A stretch of DNA of 64,000 bases from Channa striata (Eukaryota > Chordata > Actinopteri > Anabantiformes > Channidae): NCBI GenBank assembly GCA_033026295.1, contig CM065182.1, positions 992,001 through 1,056,000 of the forward strand. Reading direction: 5' to 3'. The first letter of the stretch is position 1. Every line of letters starts with the position of its first letter. Of this stretch, positions 13,080 to 24,053 are shown one piece after another. The notes under the pieces were generated by a model. The model had not been told where the DNA came from, made no database searches, and was given only the letters and a program-made list of their open reading frames with translations. Position numbers and translations under genes: made by a program.

Positions 13080-13159
13080 AATATCAACAAGGTCCCGACA
13101 CACGGCAGCACAGAGAAGATGAAAACACCGACAGACTGTCACCAAGCTGAACCTTGAAC
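13080..13159 (+). other. Possible alternative 3' exon of rap1gap2
   Basis: A good acceptor (CTTTATTTACAG) ends at 13079. Spliced in phase 0 to the donor at 11955, it would replace the Gln-Gly-His end with about 26 residues starting NINKVPTHGS and ending in TGA at 13157-13159. It could equally be a 3' UTR exon joined to the donor-like GAG/GTATGT at about 12075. There is no direct evidence of use. Confidence 0.3.
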
Positions 13160-13170
13160 TACAAATGTGT

Positions 13171-13171
<1 letters not shown>

Positions 13172-13252
<81 letters not shown>

Positions 13253-13345
13253 ACACACTCACACACACACACACACACACACTCACACACACACACACTC
13301 ACACACACACACACACACACACTCACACACACACACACACACACT
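13172..13345. repeat. Long (AC)n microsatellite
   Basis: About 170 bp of AC repeats with a few AG/CTC interruptions, starting 12 bp after the possible alternative rap1gap2 exon. It produces long Thr-His and Cys-Val frames in all phases that are not genes. Confidence 0.98.
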
Positions 13346-15399
13346 GGATAAAAGGGAAACTCTACATCTGCAGAAGCCTCAGCTGCATCCGACCTGCCGG
13401 ACTGTGCGCGTCAACGCGCCGAACCACGTGAACCTGAATGGTGCAGACACACACACCCCGAGGTCAGTTTACATGTAAAACGAAATGTCGTTTTAAGGAT
13501 CATTCCACTAAGTTTTTGATCAGTTTACTAGTCCTGGACGAGGAAACGAGCCTGATGATGTCATTCTGTTATTCTATACGTGGCCACAGTTTAAAGGGAA
13601 GATTTGATGATCCGAGTCCTTTAACGTCAGTTGTCTGCTGCGTTCGTCCTCATGCTTATATTGGGTGGAATGTTGCTAAATCATAAATGAAATACTTGAT
13701 CCTGACACTGGAAGTGCTGGTTGAACATGAACCGTTTTATCTTTTTGTGCAGATGTTCATTAAAACAACTCCAGTCAAAGTGTAACACTAAAAAACACTT
13801 TGTCACTACAAAAAGAAAAAAACTAATATTTTGTACACACATTTTACTGGTTATGGATCCACTGAAATATGCCTGGACCTGATGTAGGTTCTTTGGACGG
13901 ATTTCTGACCACTTGTAGATATTCACAACTGATAAGCTGTTCCCAGTGAAAAGTTACTAATTATTTCAGTTGAAGAGGAAACGTGTGGGTTCATAATGAA
14001 ACTGATGTATCGTTGGGCATCAACAACAAACGACGACTAACAATCAGAACAGACAGATCAGCTGCCGACTGAAATCTTTTCCAACCTGTTGCAGTAAAAC
14101 CGGCGGGATAAATCTGACGAACCTGAGCTGGCTGAAGGCTGATGTTCACTGAAAACTGCTTCTCTTCTTCTCTACAAACATGATTTACACCAAAGAATTT
14201 AAACGTTTAACCCTGTTACGTTCTGTCATTTGTAGTAATACGTGTCTAACATATCTCAATATTTGCTTCATCTTGTAAACTTTGAGATGATTTGAGTTTC
14301 TACACAGGGTGTCTGCAGGTAGCAAACAACCTTGAATTCAGTATCCTCAAACGAAGGTCTTCGTCAGGGCTGAGAGAATAACAATGAATCTAACAGAAAG
14401 AAACATTTAAAATATGATTAAAGCAAATATTCACAACCCTTCCTTAACTTTACAGACGCATGTTTTGTCTGCACTCTGTAATCTCTGACTGGATCCTTAC
14501 CTTCAACAGTCAATAGTCTTCCGGTTTCCCTCCTATTGCATGAACCTTTATGAACGTGTAACATGTTTTTCATGATAAGGAACTTTGCTTGAATCTTAAA
14601 CTCGCTAAAAATGTGCAAAACCAGCAAATGGTCAACAATTCTCTAATCTGACTGCAAAGCTGGTACAATATGCTTAATATTGCTGACGGGTGTTAGTCAC
14701 GACAGTGGGCATGTGAAATGGAAGATACAGGTGTATCGCTGAATTGTCCTACTGGGGACAGACCCAGGAGCCGCCCTGAAGCCTTTGGCCACTAAAGTTA
14801 CTGTTCATGTTTCTTGTTCATGATCTCACTTAAAAAATGCCACATTTTCCAAACTACTGAAAAACGATTAAAAAGAAAAGGACCTCGTCTGTGCCCAGGG
14901 ACACATTCTCCCACAATCCCTCTACTCCTGCAGTCCTATGGACCACGTTATCCTTTGTGAAGCTTAAACTGCTTTAGACCAAAACCATTTCAAATATCAT
15001 TCTATTATGTGTTAATAAAGTTATGAACCTGCAGAAACCCAGATGAAACACTTGCAATAATAAAAACAAGGTGACAACATTGTCATTTTTCCAGGCTTCC
15101 TGCTGTGGAAAGAATACTGTCCATTTCAGTGAACATTCAGCGCCATGCAGCTCTGGATCTGAGAAACTGTCTGCCAACTAAATAATGTCATTTACATGCC
15201 ACACTCACTGTTTTACATTCAAACACGACACTCAAACTGTGGATTAAGACGTGGTCATTTTCATCATTACATTTTAAGAGCCCTGACAATCCAGAACACA
15301 CTGTGATTCCTAGGATAGGATCGAAGCTTCAACCTGCAAAAGGAAATGGAAGCTCAACTACCATCTGATGCAAAAACTGTCTAATAAAAACTGCCAAAC

Positions 15400-16200
15400 A
15401 TGTTGAGGAAATGGACCAAACTCCGTCAGGAAACAGGCAGCAAAAAAGAAAAAGGATAGCAATCAATGAGGAACAGGCAGGAAATGGTCAGCCCACAGAC
15501 TTAAAACTGTCAGAAAATAGGTTAAACTGACAGGAAATGCTCAGCAAACACACTGGAATATAAAAATAGATAAGAAACTGAAAACAGGCAGACAATTCAC
15601 TGAAAACTAACAGGAAACAGGCAGGAATCAGGGTAAAATGATGTAAAACTGGTAGGAAATGGCCAACAAATCATGCTTGAGTGTCTAGGGTATTGCTCAG
15701 TGGGACAGGTGGACCGCGGTCCGGATCCGGACCCTGAAGCTCTCCCATACGAACCCGGAGCTACAGATAAAATCGAACGCTTTGATTCAAAATCTAGCAG
15801 GGCACCTTAACTTTAACCGGCGCCGCTATTCTCATCTTTACAGTAGTTATTTAGTGGAGCCGAGGACGCATAGGCCAATTGAATGCGAGCTAAGCAATCC
15901 CACGTGACTTCAATTAGCCAATCGATTCTGTGGATCACAGGCGGTCAATTTTGCGACCGGCAGGCAAGAGAAAGTTCGAGGTTGCAAAGGAACTAATAAA
16001 AAATTGGGACGGGATTTATAAATAAAATCTAATTTTCTGGAAACTGAAATGTACAGAATATGAACAGGAAAAAGGCAGAAAAACAGAAAATGAATTTTCA
16101 AACTTGTAGAAAACAGAAACTAGACTTAAGATTGGCTGGAAACTGGCTGGAAGTGGTCAGCAAAAAGTCTGGAAACAGACAGGACAGCGGCAGGAAATGT
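15400..16200. repeat. Degenerate tandem array of AGGAAA-type units, interrupted
   Basis: Loose repeats of 'aacaggcaggaaa', 'gacaggaaatg' and 'aaactggcagg' run from about 15420 to 15670 and resume from about 16040 to 16200. The intervening block differs in composition, is GC-richer, and looks inserted (see the hAT-like fragment). Unit length is irregular, roughly 20-40 bp. Confidence 0.5.
15698..15960. mobile_element. hAT-like DNA transposon terminal fragment
   Basis: The block begins CAGTGGGACAGGTGGACCGC and contains the perfect 16-bp palindrome GGTCCGGATCCGGACC at 15718-15733. Such motifs are common near the ends of fish hAT-type transposons. No transposase frame is present, and the right boundary is uncertain. 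The call is from motif memory only. Confidence 0.4.
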
Positions 16201-17199
16201 ATGACTTTGCACTAAAATGACAAAAAGCTCTGTGGATGTTAAATATATTACATAAATACTAAATATGTACAGACTGAACCAGGTCACTGACTTAACTGTA
16301 ATTGTCCTGATTGCACTGAAAGCACAAATTGTGTTCCTCCTATTCTCACTCTGATTTTAGGTGTAAATCTCATTTTACCTAGAGTTTTTCCTTAATACCC
16401 GTATTCATTTTATTTGATAGGGTGTGAGAGGGAAGATGTAGCATAAATACAAAGATGTCTCTGTTTATTTTCACTGATGTGCATCATAATGGAAATTGCA
16501 ATTTTCTCTGTAAATTTAATGTTGTAATGTTTTTGCCTCAGACACTTTCTTACTTTGTTTTACTAATTTTGTGTATTTGTATGTGTCAGCTGTGCTCATG
16601 ATCAAATGTCATTCAGTATAAAGATGGGAAATCTAAACACAACTTCAACACCTTTGTTTTGTCCTCACTAAAACTTTTTTTCTGATTGCACACTGATTAA
16701 GACGGCCGTCGTCTCATAAATCCAAGTAAATGTGTGGCTGCAGAGGAAACTGTCTCGTCTTTGTCCAATGTAAATGTAGAAGCTTCTCAACAGGATCCCG
16801 ATTGGTTTCCTAACCACCTCAGGTAAGAAGGATTAACAGGAACCATGTAAAACGTTAGTTGTCATATAACGTAAATGGCTGTTATGTTGGAATTTCATTT
16901 TCAGCGTGTTTTGTTGACTCTTATGTAAAGCTAACACACTTAGCCTGTGTGGTAAGGCAGCACATAACATAATGTTACACATCCTCGTCTGAGATACAAT
17001 CTGTGAGCAGACACAAGCGTAAAGTGATCATGATCCATTCAACTGTGCGTGATTACGTTTATCCAGCATGTCAGATGAAAATATTCAGACATGCTGTTAC
17101 AGCAACCAGATAAACTTTATTATCTTTGTAACATTATCATATCCATCATCAGAGGAGGAGCTGAAAACACGTGCAAAGCAGGTTACATGCAGCGTTAGG

Positions 17200-17720
17200 C
17201 GGAAACAGGCTTACGCGTTTGCCACGCACTTCCTGTTTTTGTGACTCGCAGCACCGACGAAGAAGAAGCCGGAGGACAAGGGATGACTTCCGGGTCAGGG
17301 TTCAAGGCAAACAAGCGCAGCAGCAGCGGCCGTTGTTCGCAGCGAGCTCCATGGCGGCCGTGCGCAGCTTACGGGTGTCGGTGAAGTCGGACAGCGGCTC
17401 CGAGCGCTCGGAATCGGACTCTGACTCCGAGTCGGAGCGAGATGCCCGCGAAGCCGAGCCGATGGAGGTGGAGGACGGAGAGCTGGAGGCCGACGATGTC
17501 TCCGTGAGCCGGTCCCTCAAGGCGCTTCTGCCGGTGAGTGTCCAGACTAGGCCCCGTCAGACCGCGGGCTGCCGTCATATGCTTCAGCCGGCGGGACCGC
17601 GGGAAGCGCCGGCGTGCGGCGCCTTAAACTCCCGGCGTTAGCACCGTCCGTCTTTAGGCTAACGGCTAATAACGTCGGGGGCCTCCTGACCGCCACAGCT
17701 TTTAGTCCAGGTCGTCGCCG
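17200..17720 (+). promoter_or_regulatory. ncbp3 CpG-rich promoter and first exon
   Basis: The region is markedly CpG-rich compared with its surroundings. It carries ETS-type sites ACTTCCTG (17228-17235) and ACTTCCGG (17286-17293) upstream of the start codon, and no TATA box. The start codon lies in CCATGGCGGC, a YY1-like context common at housekeeping promoters. Confidence 0.55.
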
Positions 17721-18665
17721 GTTTTCTCGGGCACTTGTTGCTGGCGAGTCGCCGCCGTGATGAACCGCGTTCGCTTGGGGACCAGCTGACAGGTTCGGTC
17801 CGTCCGTTGGAGCATTTGGGCCTGTTCCTCCTCACCGGGAGTTCCTCGTTCATGACAGAATATCTTCTGTTGTGTGGAGGTTCGTTTTCATCCAAGTTGT
17901 AGATCGTTTGCAACGAGGAACGTCTCCTCAGATCTGGTCACTTCGCTTTAGTGTTTCCATTGTCCTGTTTCAGCATTTCATGAGCATCTGTCATCGCAGC
18001 CTGTGGGAACCTGGTCAAAGTCTGTGTGTCTGTGTCAGTCCAGTCGTTTACATTTTGGACAATCATCTCATCTCCAGGCCGACACACACACGTCGAACTG
18101 AATTAACAGTAGGAGATTAAACGATCACCTGTTGGACGCTAATTTTCAGTTTGAAGCTGCTCTTGGTCGACACAGGACCGAAACTGCAGCTGTTACCGAA
18201 GCTCTTTGGGAAACGAATGTGAGGTGTCTGTGCTGGTGCTTGTTTTGCAGGATACGAGCCGCAGGTACGAGAACAAGGCCGGAGCCTTCATCACTGGGAT
18301 CGATGTCAACTCAAAGGTACACACAACTTTTCCTGTTGTTTCGTCGTCGTGCTGAAATGGATGTAGTTTTCCAAACAGAACAGACTTTAAATGAGCTGAA
18401 ACACGTCATGTAAACACAGATTAGACTTTATCTGGTTTAGTCCAGATGAGCCCAGCTGTTACTCCACTTTACTGGAGCTCAAGACGCTGCAAACTGAAAG
18501 CTGCGTATTACAAAGTGTGAGTTTGTATGTTTCTATCAGGAGGCCATTGAGAAAAAAGAGAAGCGAGCAAGACGTTTCCATTTCCATGGTGAAGAGAGCA
18601 TCGGTCAGAGGAACGTTTTCCTCAACAAAGACGCCATGAAGAAAGGTACCAGCCCAAAGATGAAA

Positions 18666-18707
<42 letters not shown>

Positions 18708-21700
18708 TGTCTGCACTTTTCTGTTAATGTTGTCGTCCTTTGTGCCACATAGCCATCCCCAGACTGCGCCTGGAGGCCATTCACATGACAGGAGTGGACG
18801 ACATGAGCACACAGGACGTCTTTGGATATTTTAAGGAATATCCTCCAGCCCACATTGAGTGGATTGATGACACTTCCTGTAAGAACACATCACACACCTG
18901 TCCTAAATTCATTCAATGTGGAAAGATTTGATCCGTGGTATCGAATTCAAGTTGCAAGTAACAACGATATTGGTTTTTTAAAAATAAATAAATAAATTCC
19001 CATCAGCTTTGCTAACTACGGTAATTAATTTAAAAAAGGGGTCAAAGGTCACTTACTGATTTTAACCCATTATGAGGGATTATATCAAAACGGACAAGAG
19101 TTGAGTTGAAGTTAAATGTACTTTTATTTTTCTGTAAAAATTAGGAATACTCACACACCACCCGATTGTTTCCTAGGTAACGTGGTTTGGCTGGATGACA
19201 ACACCTCCATCCGAGCCCTCATCAACACCAGCCAAATGCGTGACCCAGAGGCTGTTACCACGGAGACGGAGAGCACCAGCCAGCCGGGTGAGCAGAGCAA
19301 AGGTCAGCGTGTGGCCAAAAATAGACCTACCAGGTTGTTAAATGAATAAAGATAAAGTAACTGACTTGTGTGTTTTTATCACCTGACAGATCGTAGGGGT
19401 CAGGGGTCAGATGAAGAGGACGACGAAGAAGAGGAGGGTGAGGTGGATGAAGACGAGGAGGAAACTGTGAAGAAGAGCAGCGAGGAGATTGAGGGGAAAG
19501 ACATTGACGGGGATGCAGAGCAGAAGACGAAGGCAGAGGGCGGCGGTCAGGTAGAATCGCATGTCCTTCATTAGAGCGTTTATAAAAGATGTGAGCTGGT
19601 GAGCCACAGGACGAGGGTCGACTTTCACGATTGAAGCTTTAGGACTAATTAATAACACGTGTAATCAAAAGCTTCGTGTGGACAGGTTTGTCTCATGTAA
19701 AACATAAACAGTACGACGGTTGTTAGTGAAGGTTTGATCCATATGTTGCAAATTTTAAGTGATGATCTAGTCTTTATTTGCAGATAATTAATAATATTGG
19801 GAAGTTATCAGCATTAATTTCATTCAGATTAGAATGTCTTCTATTTTGCTGACACATTCTGCTGTAGAGCAAAGATTACTTTTTAAAAAGGCTGGTTTCG
19901 GGAACAAAATGTCTCACGTGTCTCAGCTGGACGACTTGTCACGGACGGAGAGAGAGTCTCTGCTGAGAAATGACCTGCGTCCGGCCATCAAACCCTTCAA
20001 AGGAAACAAGCTCCTGCTGCGGTTCGCCACACAAGGTCGGTGTCTCTCACTCTCACTCCCTCTCTCGCTCACTCATTCATTCACACACGTTTGTATTTCT
20101 ATACTTGTGAGGACACTCACTGACATAATACAATGCATAAGCCTGACTCTAACACACAGTCTTGACTCTCAAAAAGTCTTTTGAAATTGTGTGGACCAGC
20201 TAAAATGTCCTCACAACAATCTTCTGTCCACAGAAGAATATAAAAACATGAACGCACACACACACACACACACACGCTGGTCCCAGCACATTGCCTTTAT
20301 GATGCTGTGCTTGGTGACTCTAACCAAAGAAAGCCAAATTTCTTTTTATTTTTAGGAAGTAAGTGGATGAAGGAAGGTTAAGACCAAAATAAGTTTTACT
20401 GCAGTGTCTGCTACATTTGGTGGAAATGGCCTCAACAAAAGCAAAGGGGGATCTCATGGAAGCAAGAGACCCACAGTGACGTCACGTTGGCCGTTTGTGT
20501 ATATTTCAGTTTTAGGTGAGAAGATGCATGACAGAAAAATGTGTTTTGCTAAAGCGACCACGCAAGCTAACGCCACAAATACTCACTCAATAAGGAACGA
20601 GTTCATCAGAGGGACAGCGCACGTTGCCTGTGTTAGCAACAAAGTCAGAGAGGCCAGACTGAGATGGTTTGGACATGTGCAGAGGAGGGATAGTGATTAT
20701 ATTGGTAGAAGGATGTTGGAGATGGAGCTGCCAGGCAAGAGGGTGAGAGGACGACCAAGGAGGAGATATATGGATGTTCTAACAGAGGACATGAGGTTAG
20801 CTGGTGTCAGAGAGGAAGATGCCCAGGATAGAGTGAAGTGGAAAAGGATGATTCGCTGGAAGAGAAGTAGATAGAAGTTCACTGCCTGCAGTCTGGAGAA
20901 CATCATTGCTGGTGTGAGAGAGGAGCTACATTAGTCACCTGGAACCTTGATGACATGCTTTTGTTGGTTGGTATTCTCCGTTTTTTTTTTTTTACACCAG
21001 CCAATCTGTGCAGGAAAGACAGGACAAAACTGTAATAAGAGAGTGAATGAAGACACAGTGGTTGAATGAATAAACTTGTCTGGGTTTTCGTCAAACTTTT
21101 AAATGTTTTTGACTCTGTGTGTGTGTGGGTCTTTGTGCCTGTTCATGAAATGTATATGCACGGCCTACACAACCATAGATATTCTAAGCTCGAGTGAGTT
21201 AACATCTGTAAATGAGGCTTTTTAACAAAATTGTGTCTCTCTTAACAGAAGTTATTCTTTTATGTATTTTAATGCAAAATCTTTGAATTCTACAGAGGAC
21301 AGGAAAGAGCCGGGCGCTGCTCGTCGTAGCAGATACTACATGAAGTATGGAAATCCAAACTACGGAGGCATGAAAGGAATCCTCAGCAACTCCTGGTGGG
21401 TCTCACACTGTTTGACGGGTTTGTGTCGCTTTAATCTGAACGCAGTGAAAGCAACCATGAAGGCAAAGTGACGCCAAACGAGAATATGTTGATTACATTT
21501 GGATGAAGGTTACATTACAGAACATTAGAAACACCCGTCTGGGTGAAAGGAGCCAAATCATCTCCTCTTTGCTGCTGCGTTAAGAGTTTGAGACCATTCT
21601 GAGTTTCTCCTGTAAATGTCTTCAGGAAGAGGAGGTACCACAACCGGCGCATCCAGAGAGACGTCATTAAAAGCAAGAAGCCTCTCATCGGTGACAGCAT

Positions 21701-23235
21701 GGGGCACACACCTCCGTACACACACAGACATTCGGGTAAGAAGGAATGGCACGTCACACACGCTGGATTGGCTTTATACGCATGTGCTAAAATATGTGGA
21801 TTATTTCTCCTCCTCAGCTGATCTGGTCAACCTTCCAGAGGAGCCCATAAAGGAGGAAGAAGAAGAGGAGGAGGAAGAGGATGGTGACGAGGACATGGAC
21901 TCTGATGACAGGGTGGTGGAGTACAGGGAGCGAGGCGAAAGAGGCAGCAGCTCGCGGTCACTGGGGGCAGGGCTTCGTGGCCGGGTGGAGCGCTCTCCAT
22001 CTCCTTGGTCGGAGTCGGACGAGATGGACTACGACCTGGAGTTGAAAATGATTTCCACACCGTCGCCAAAGAAGAGCAAGAAGATGACGATGTATGCAGA
22101 CGAGCTGGAAACTCATCTAAAGAGCATCCGGTAAGAACCAGCCGCCGTTTAGTGGTCACTCGTGCAGCAGTCGTGTTCTGTTGTTCCACCCAGATCCGGC
22201 ATTACTTTATTTAGGATTTTATTCATTATCAATAATAATTATTGTTACCCACAGCTGGGACTCAAGCATGTGATTTAATAATTCTAAAAAGCAGCATTTC
22301 TACTATTTTCTGTCATACAGTTCAGATTTTACATCAGATTTCAAATGTAAAATTGAACACAAAAGAGTTTTTTCCATTATTTTTCTGACTTTGTCTTGTG
22401 AGTAGGAACCGGATCGGTGGGTCGGGGACACAGAGCAGAATCAAGTCTTCATCACCCACCAAGGTGACAGATGTGCGGCAGCTGCTGGAGGAGAAAAGAC
22501 AGGGGCTGTCTCAGCACAGACAGCCCCCCCTGGTGACAAGCAGCGGCAAAACAGGTCTGCGGCTAAACTCAGTTTGTGCTGGTTTCACCTGCTTCCTCAG
22601 GACGTCTTAACATGTCCGACCATGTGTTTGCAGATGTACGGCAGCGGTTAGGGAAGAGGCGCTATTCTCCTGACAGACGACGCTCCCCCTCCCCCGTCTC
22701 ACCCAGAGACACCCCACCAGCCAGAGAACCAATCAGAGATGTGCATCGCAGACTGGGTATGCCCAGTCAGGACAACAGAGTCAACTTTTCCAACTCGTCC
22801 AAAGACAGAAAGACAAGTAAAGTCTGCCTTGTTTTTATTGTGTCACTGCCAGGTTTAAGGTTTGCATTAAAGTCTCAATTCTGGCCTTGTTAACAGAAAT
22901 AACTGCCCCCCCCCCCCACAGGCAGCCTGTGGAGCAGACTTGGCTCCAGTGATGACGACGCTGGCCATCACAGTTCGAGCAGCAGGTCAACAGGTTTGTT
23001 CTCCTCATCAGGGCCGACTGACAGCGGCAGCAGCAGGAGGAGACGGGTCGACGGGGAAGATGAAGCAGAGGAGGTGGAGGAGGAAGACGACTCGACTCTG
23101 CAGAGGATGTGGGGTGCCATGATCAAACAGAAACAGGAGCGTCTGTCCCACAAGATGAAGAAGAGCCGGCTGGACAACCTGCCATCGCTGCAGATCGAGA
23201 TCAGTCGCGACAGCAGCGATGAGTCGGATGCCTGA
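17351..23235 (+). CDS. ncbp3: Nuclear cap-binding protein subunit 3
   Basis: Binds the mRNA 5' cap together with NCBP1 in an alternative nuclear cap-binding complex and supports mRNA export. Exons: 17351-17533, 18251-18316, 18540-18645, 18753-18878, 19177-19302, 19390-19550, 19927-20035, 21296-21395, 21626-21735, 21818-22130, 22406-22554, 22634-22816, 22922-23235, giving about 681 aa (human NCBP3 is about 620). An acidic Ser/Asp-rich N-terminus precedes the RRM-like domain, with the cap-binding WLDD motif at residues 165-168. Then come a long acidic insert, conserved YYMKYGNPNYGGMKGILSNSW, acidic runs and EMDYDLELKMISTPSPKK. The basic/Ser-rich tail ends with KKSRLDNLPSLQIEISR. The start was chosen as MAAVRSL by family similarity; an in-frame ATG at 17171 would add 60 residues. 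The acceptor of the exon at 19927 could also be 19870 or 19891, all in phase. Confidence 0.95.
18671..18706. repeat. (GT)n microsatellite
   Basis: Eighteen GT units, starting 25 bp after the 5' splice site of the ncbp3 exon ending at 18645. Confidence 0.95.
20069..20275 (+). repeat. Dispersed fish repeat (copy A), ending in (AC)n
   Basis: The core 'CACACGTTTGTatttCTATACTTGTGAGGA' followed by 'GACATAATA' is shared with a second copy at 30046-30265. Both copies end near AC repeats. It sits in an ncbp3 intron. The family is unnamed here. Confidence 0.6.
20570..20875 (+). mobile_element. LINE ORF2 C-terminal relic (RTE/Rex-like)
   Basis: The open frame ends with motifs typical of the tail of fish non-LTR retrotransposon polyproteins: VREARLRWFGHVQRRD, then GRRMLEMELPGKRVRGRPRR, then MDVLTEDMRLAGVREEDAQD. 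No endonuclease or polymerase domain precedes it, so this is a 5'-truncated copy inside an ncbp3 intron. Related 3' ends occur at 39655-39790 (reverse) and 59325-59425 (forward). Confidence 0.75.
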
Positions 23236-24047
23236 AACTAAGCTAGCAACGGAGGGGAAAATCCGCCAGTGTTTGATTCCCTCTTTTTCACATCACTCCT
23301 TTGTCAAAGTACTGAAAGACAAAGACGTGAAAGAGAAGGCAGACCTGAGGCCAGCGCGGTGGGTTTCGACAGGAACTGCTTTTGTTGTGTCTCTGCAGGT
23401 AATGGACCGGTTACTGCAGGTGGGCACAGGACCAGCAGCCTGTATTAGAAGGGATTGCTAACATTTCTTACTAGAGGATTCAGTTAAAAGTTCCCCTTTG
23501 TTTGTCTTTGTCGGTGGTTTATTTCACAGCTGTTTCATTAGAATTTCCAGAGAAAAATCCACAATTCAGCACTAATTATAGTGATTACAGGTTCAGTCTA
23601 ATCGGTCAGTTAGGTCAGCTTGACTTGGAATATTTTGAGGAAGTAGTTTGTGAAAAAAAACATGCAGATTAAAAATGTATAAAGTAAATTATTTTATCAT
23701 ATCAGTCTCAGCATTCACAGCATCTGAGTACTAAGTGACCCGGGTCAGGATTGGGGCCAAACACCCATAGCACAGTTACTATTAGCACCGAATATGGGGA
23801 TTCCAACAGCAGCTCCTGACCGTTGTTGTTCTTTTTCCTTTTTAAATTCCATACATTGTTGTAGCGATCCAAACCCTGAATTTGTTCACTGCCTCGGTCT
23901 CAACTGGAGCAGAATGAAATCAGCATGTTTGTAGTTGTCGGTCTTCTTCAGTGCGGAGGTTCAGTCTTGTGTAGGAGGACTGGCGATGTTTTTATGTCTG
24001 TGCCTACGGAGCCACTGGTTCTTAATGCACCCATGCTCCTGTCAGTA

Positions 24048-24053
24048 AATAAA
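24048..24053 (+). other. Candidate polyadenylation signal of ncbp3
   Basis: AATAAA about 810 nt after the stop codon. Later candidates also exist, so the true end of the mRNA is not fixed by sequence. Confidence 0.45.

Larger units (their letters stand above)
12203..17170. other. Intergenic spacer between rap1gap2 and ncbp3
   Basis: No gene was recognised. The stretch contains a possible alternative terminal exon of rap1gap2 (13080-13159), a 170-bp (AC)n tract, a degenerate AGGAAA-type tandem repeat array interrupted by a hAT-like fragment, and AT-rich unique sequence. Open frames here are short, and the longest derive from the AC tract. Confidence 0.7.

Noticed and set aside
13074..13478. 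Several overlapping open frames of Thr-His or Cys-Val repeats
   Set aside because: They are translations of the (AC)n microsatellite in different phases and strands and have no gene structure.
21616..22134. Single-exon gene of 172 codons
   Set aside because: It reads through an ncbp3 intron; the parts 21626-21735 and 21818-22130 are two ncbp3 exons joined by splicing.
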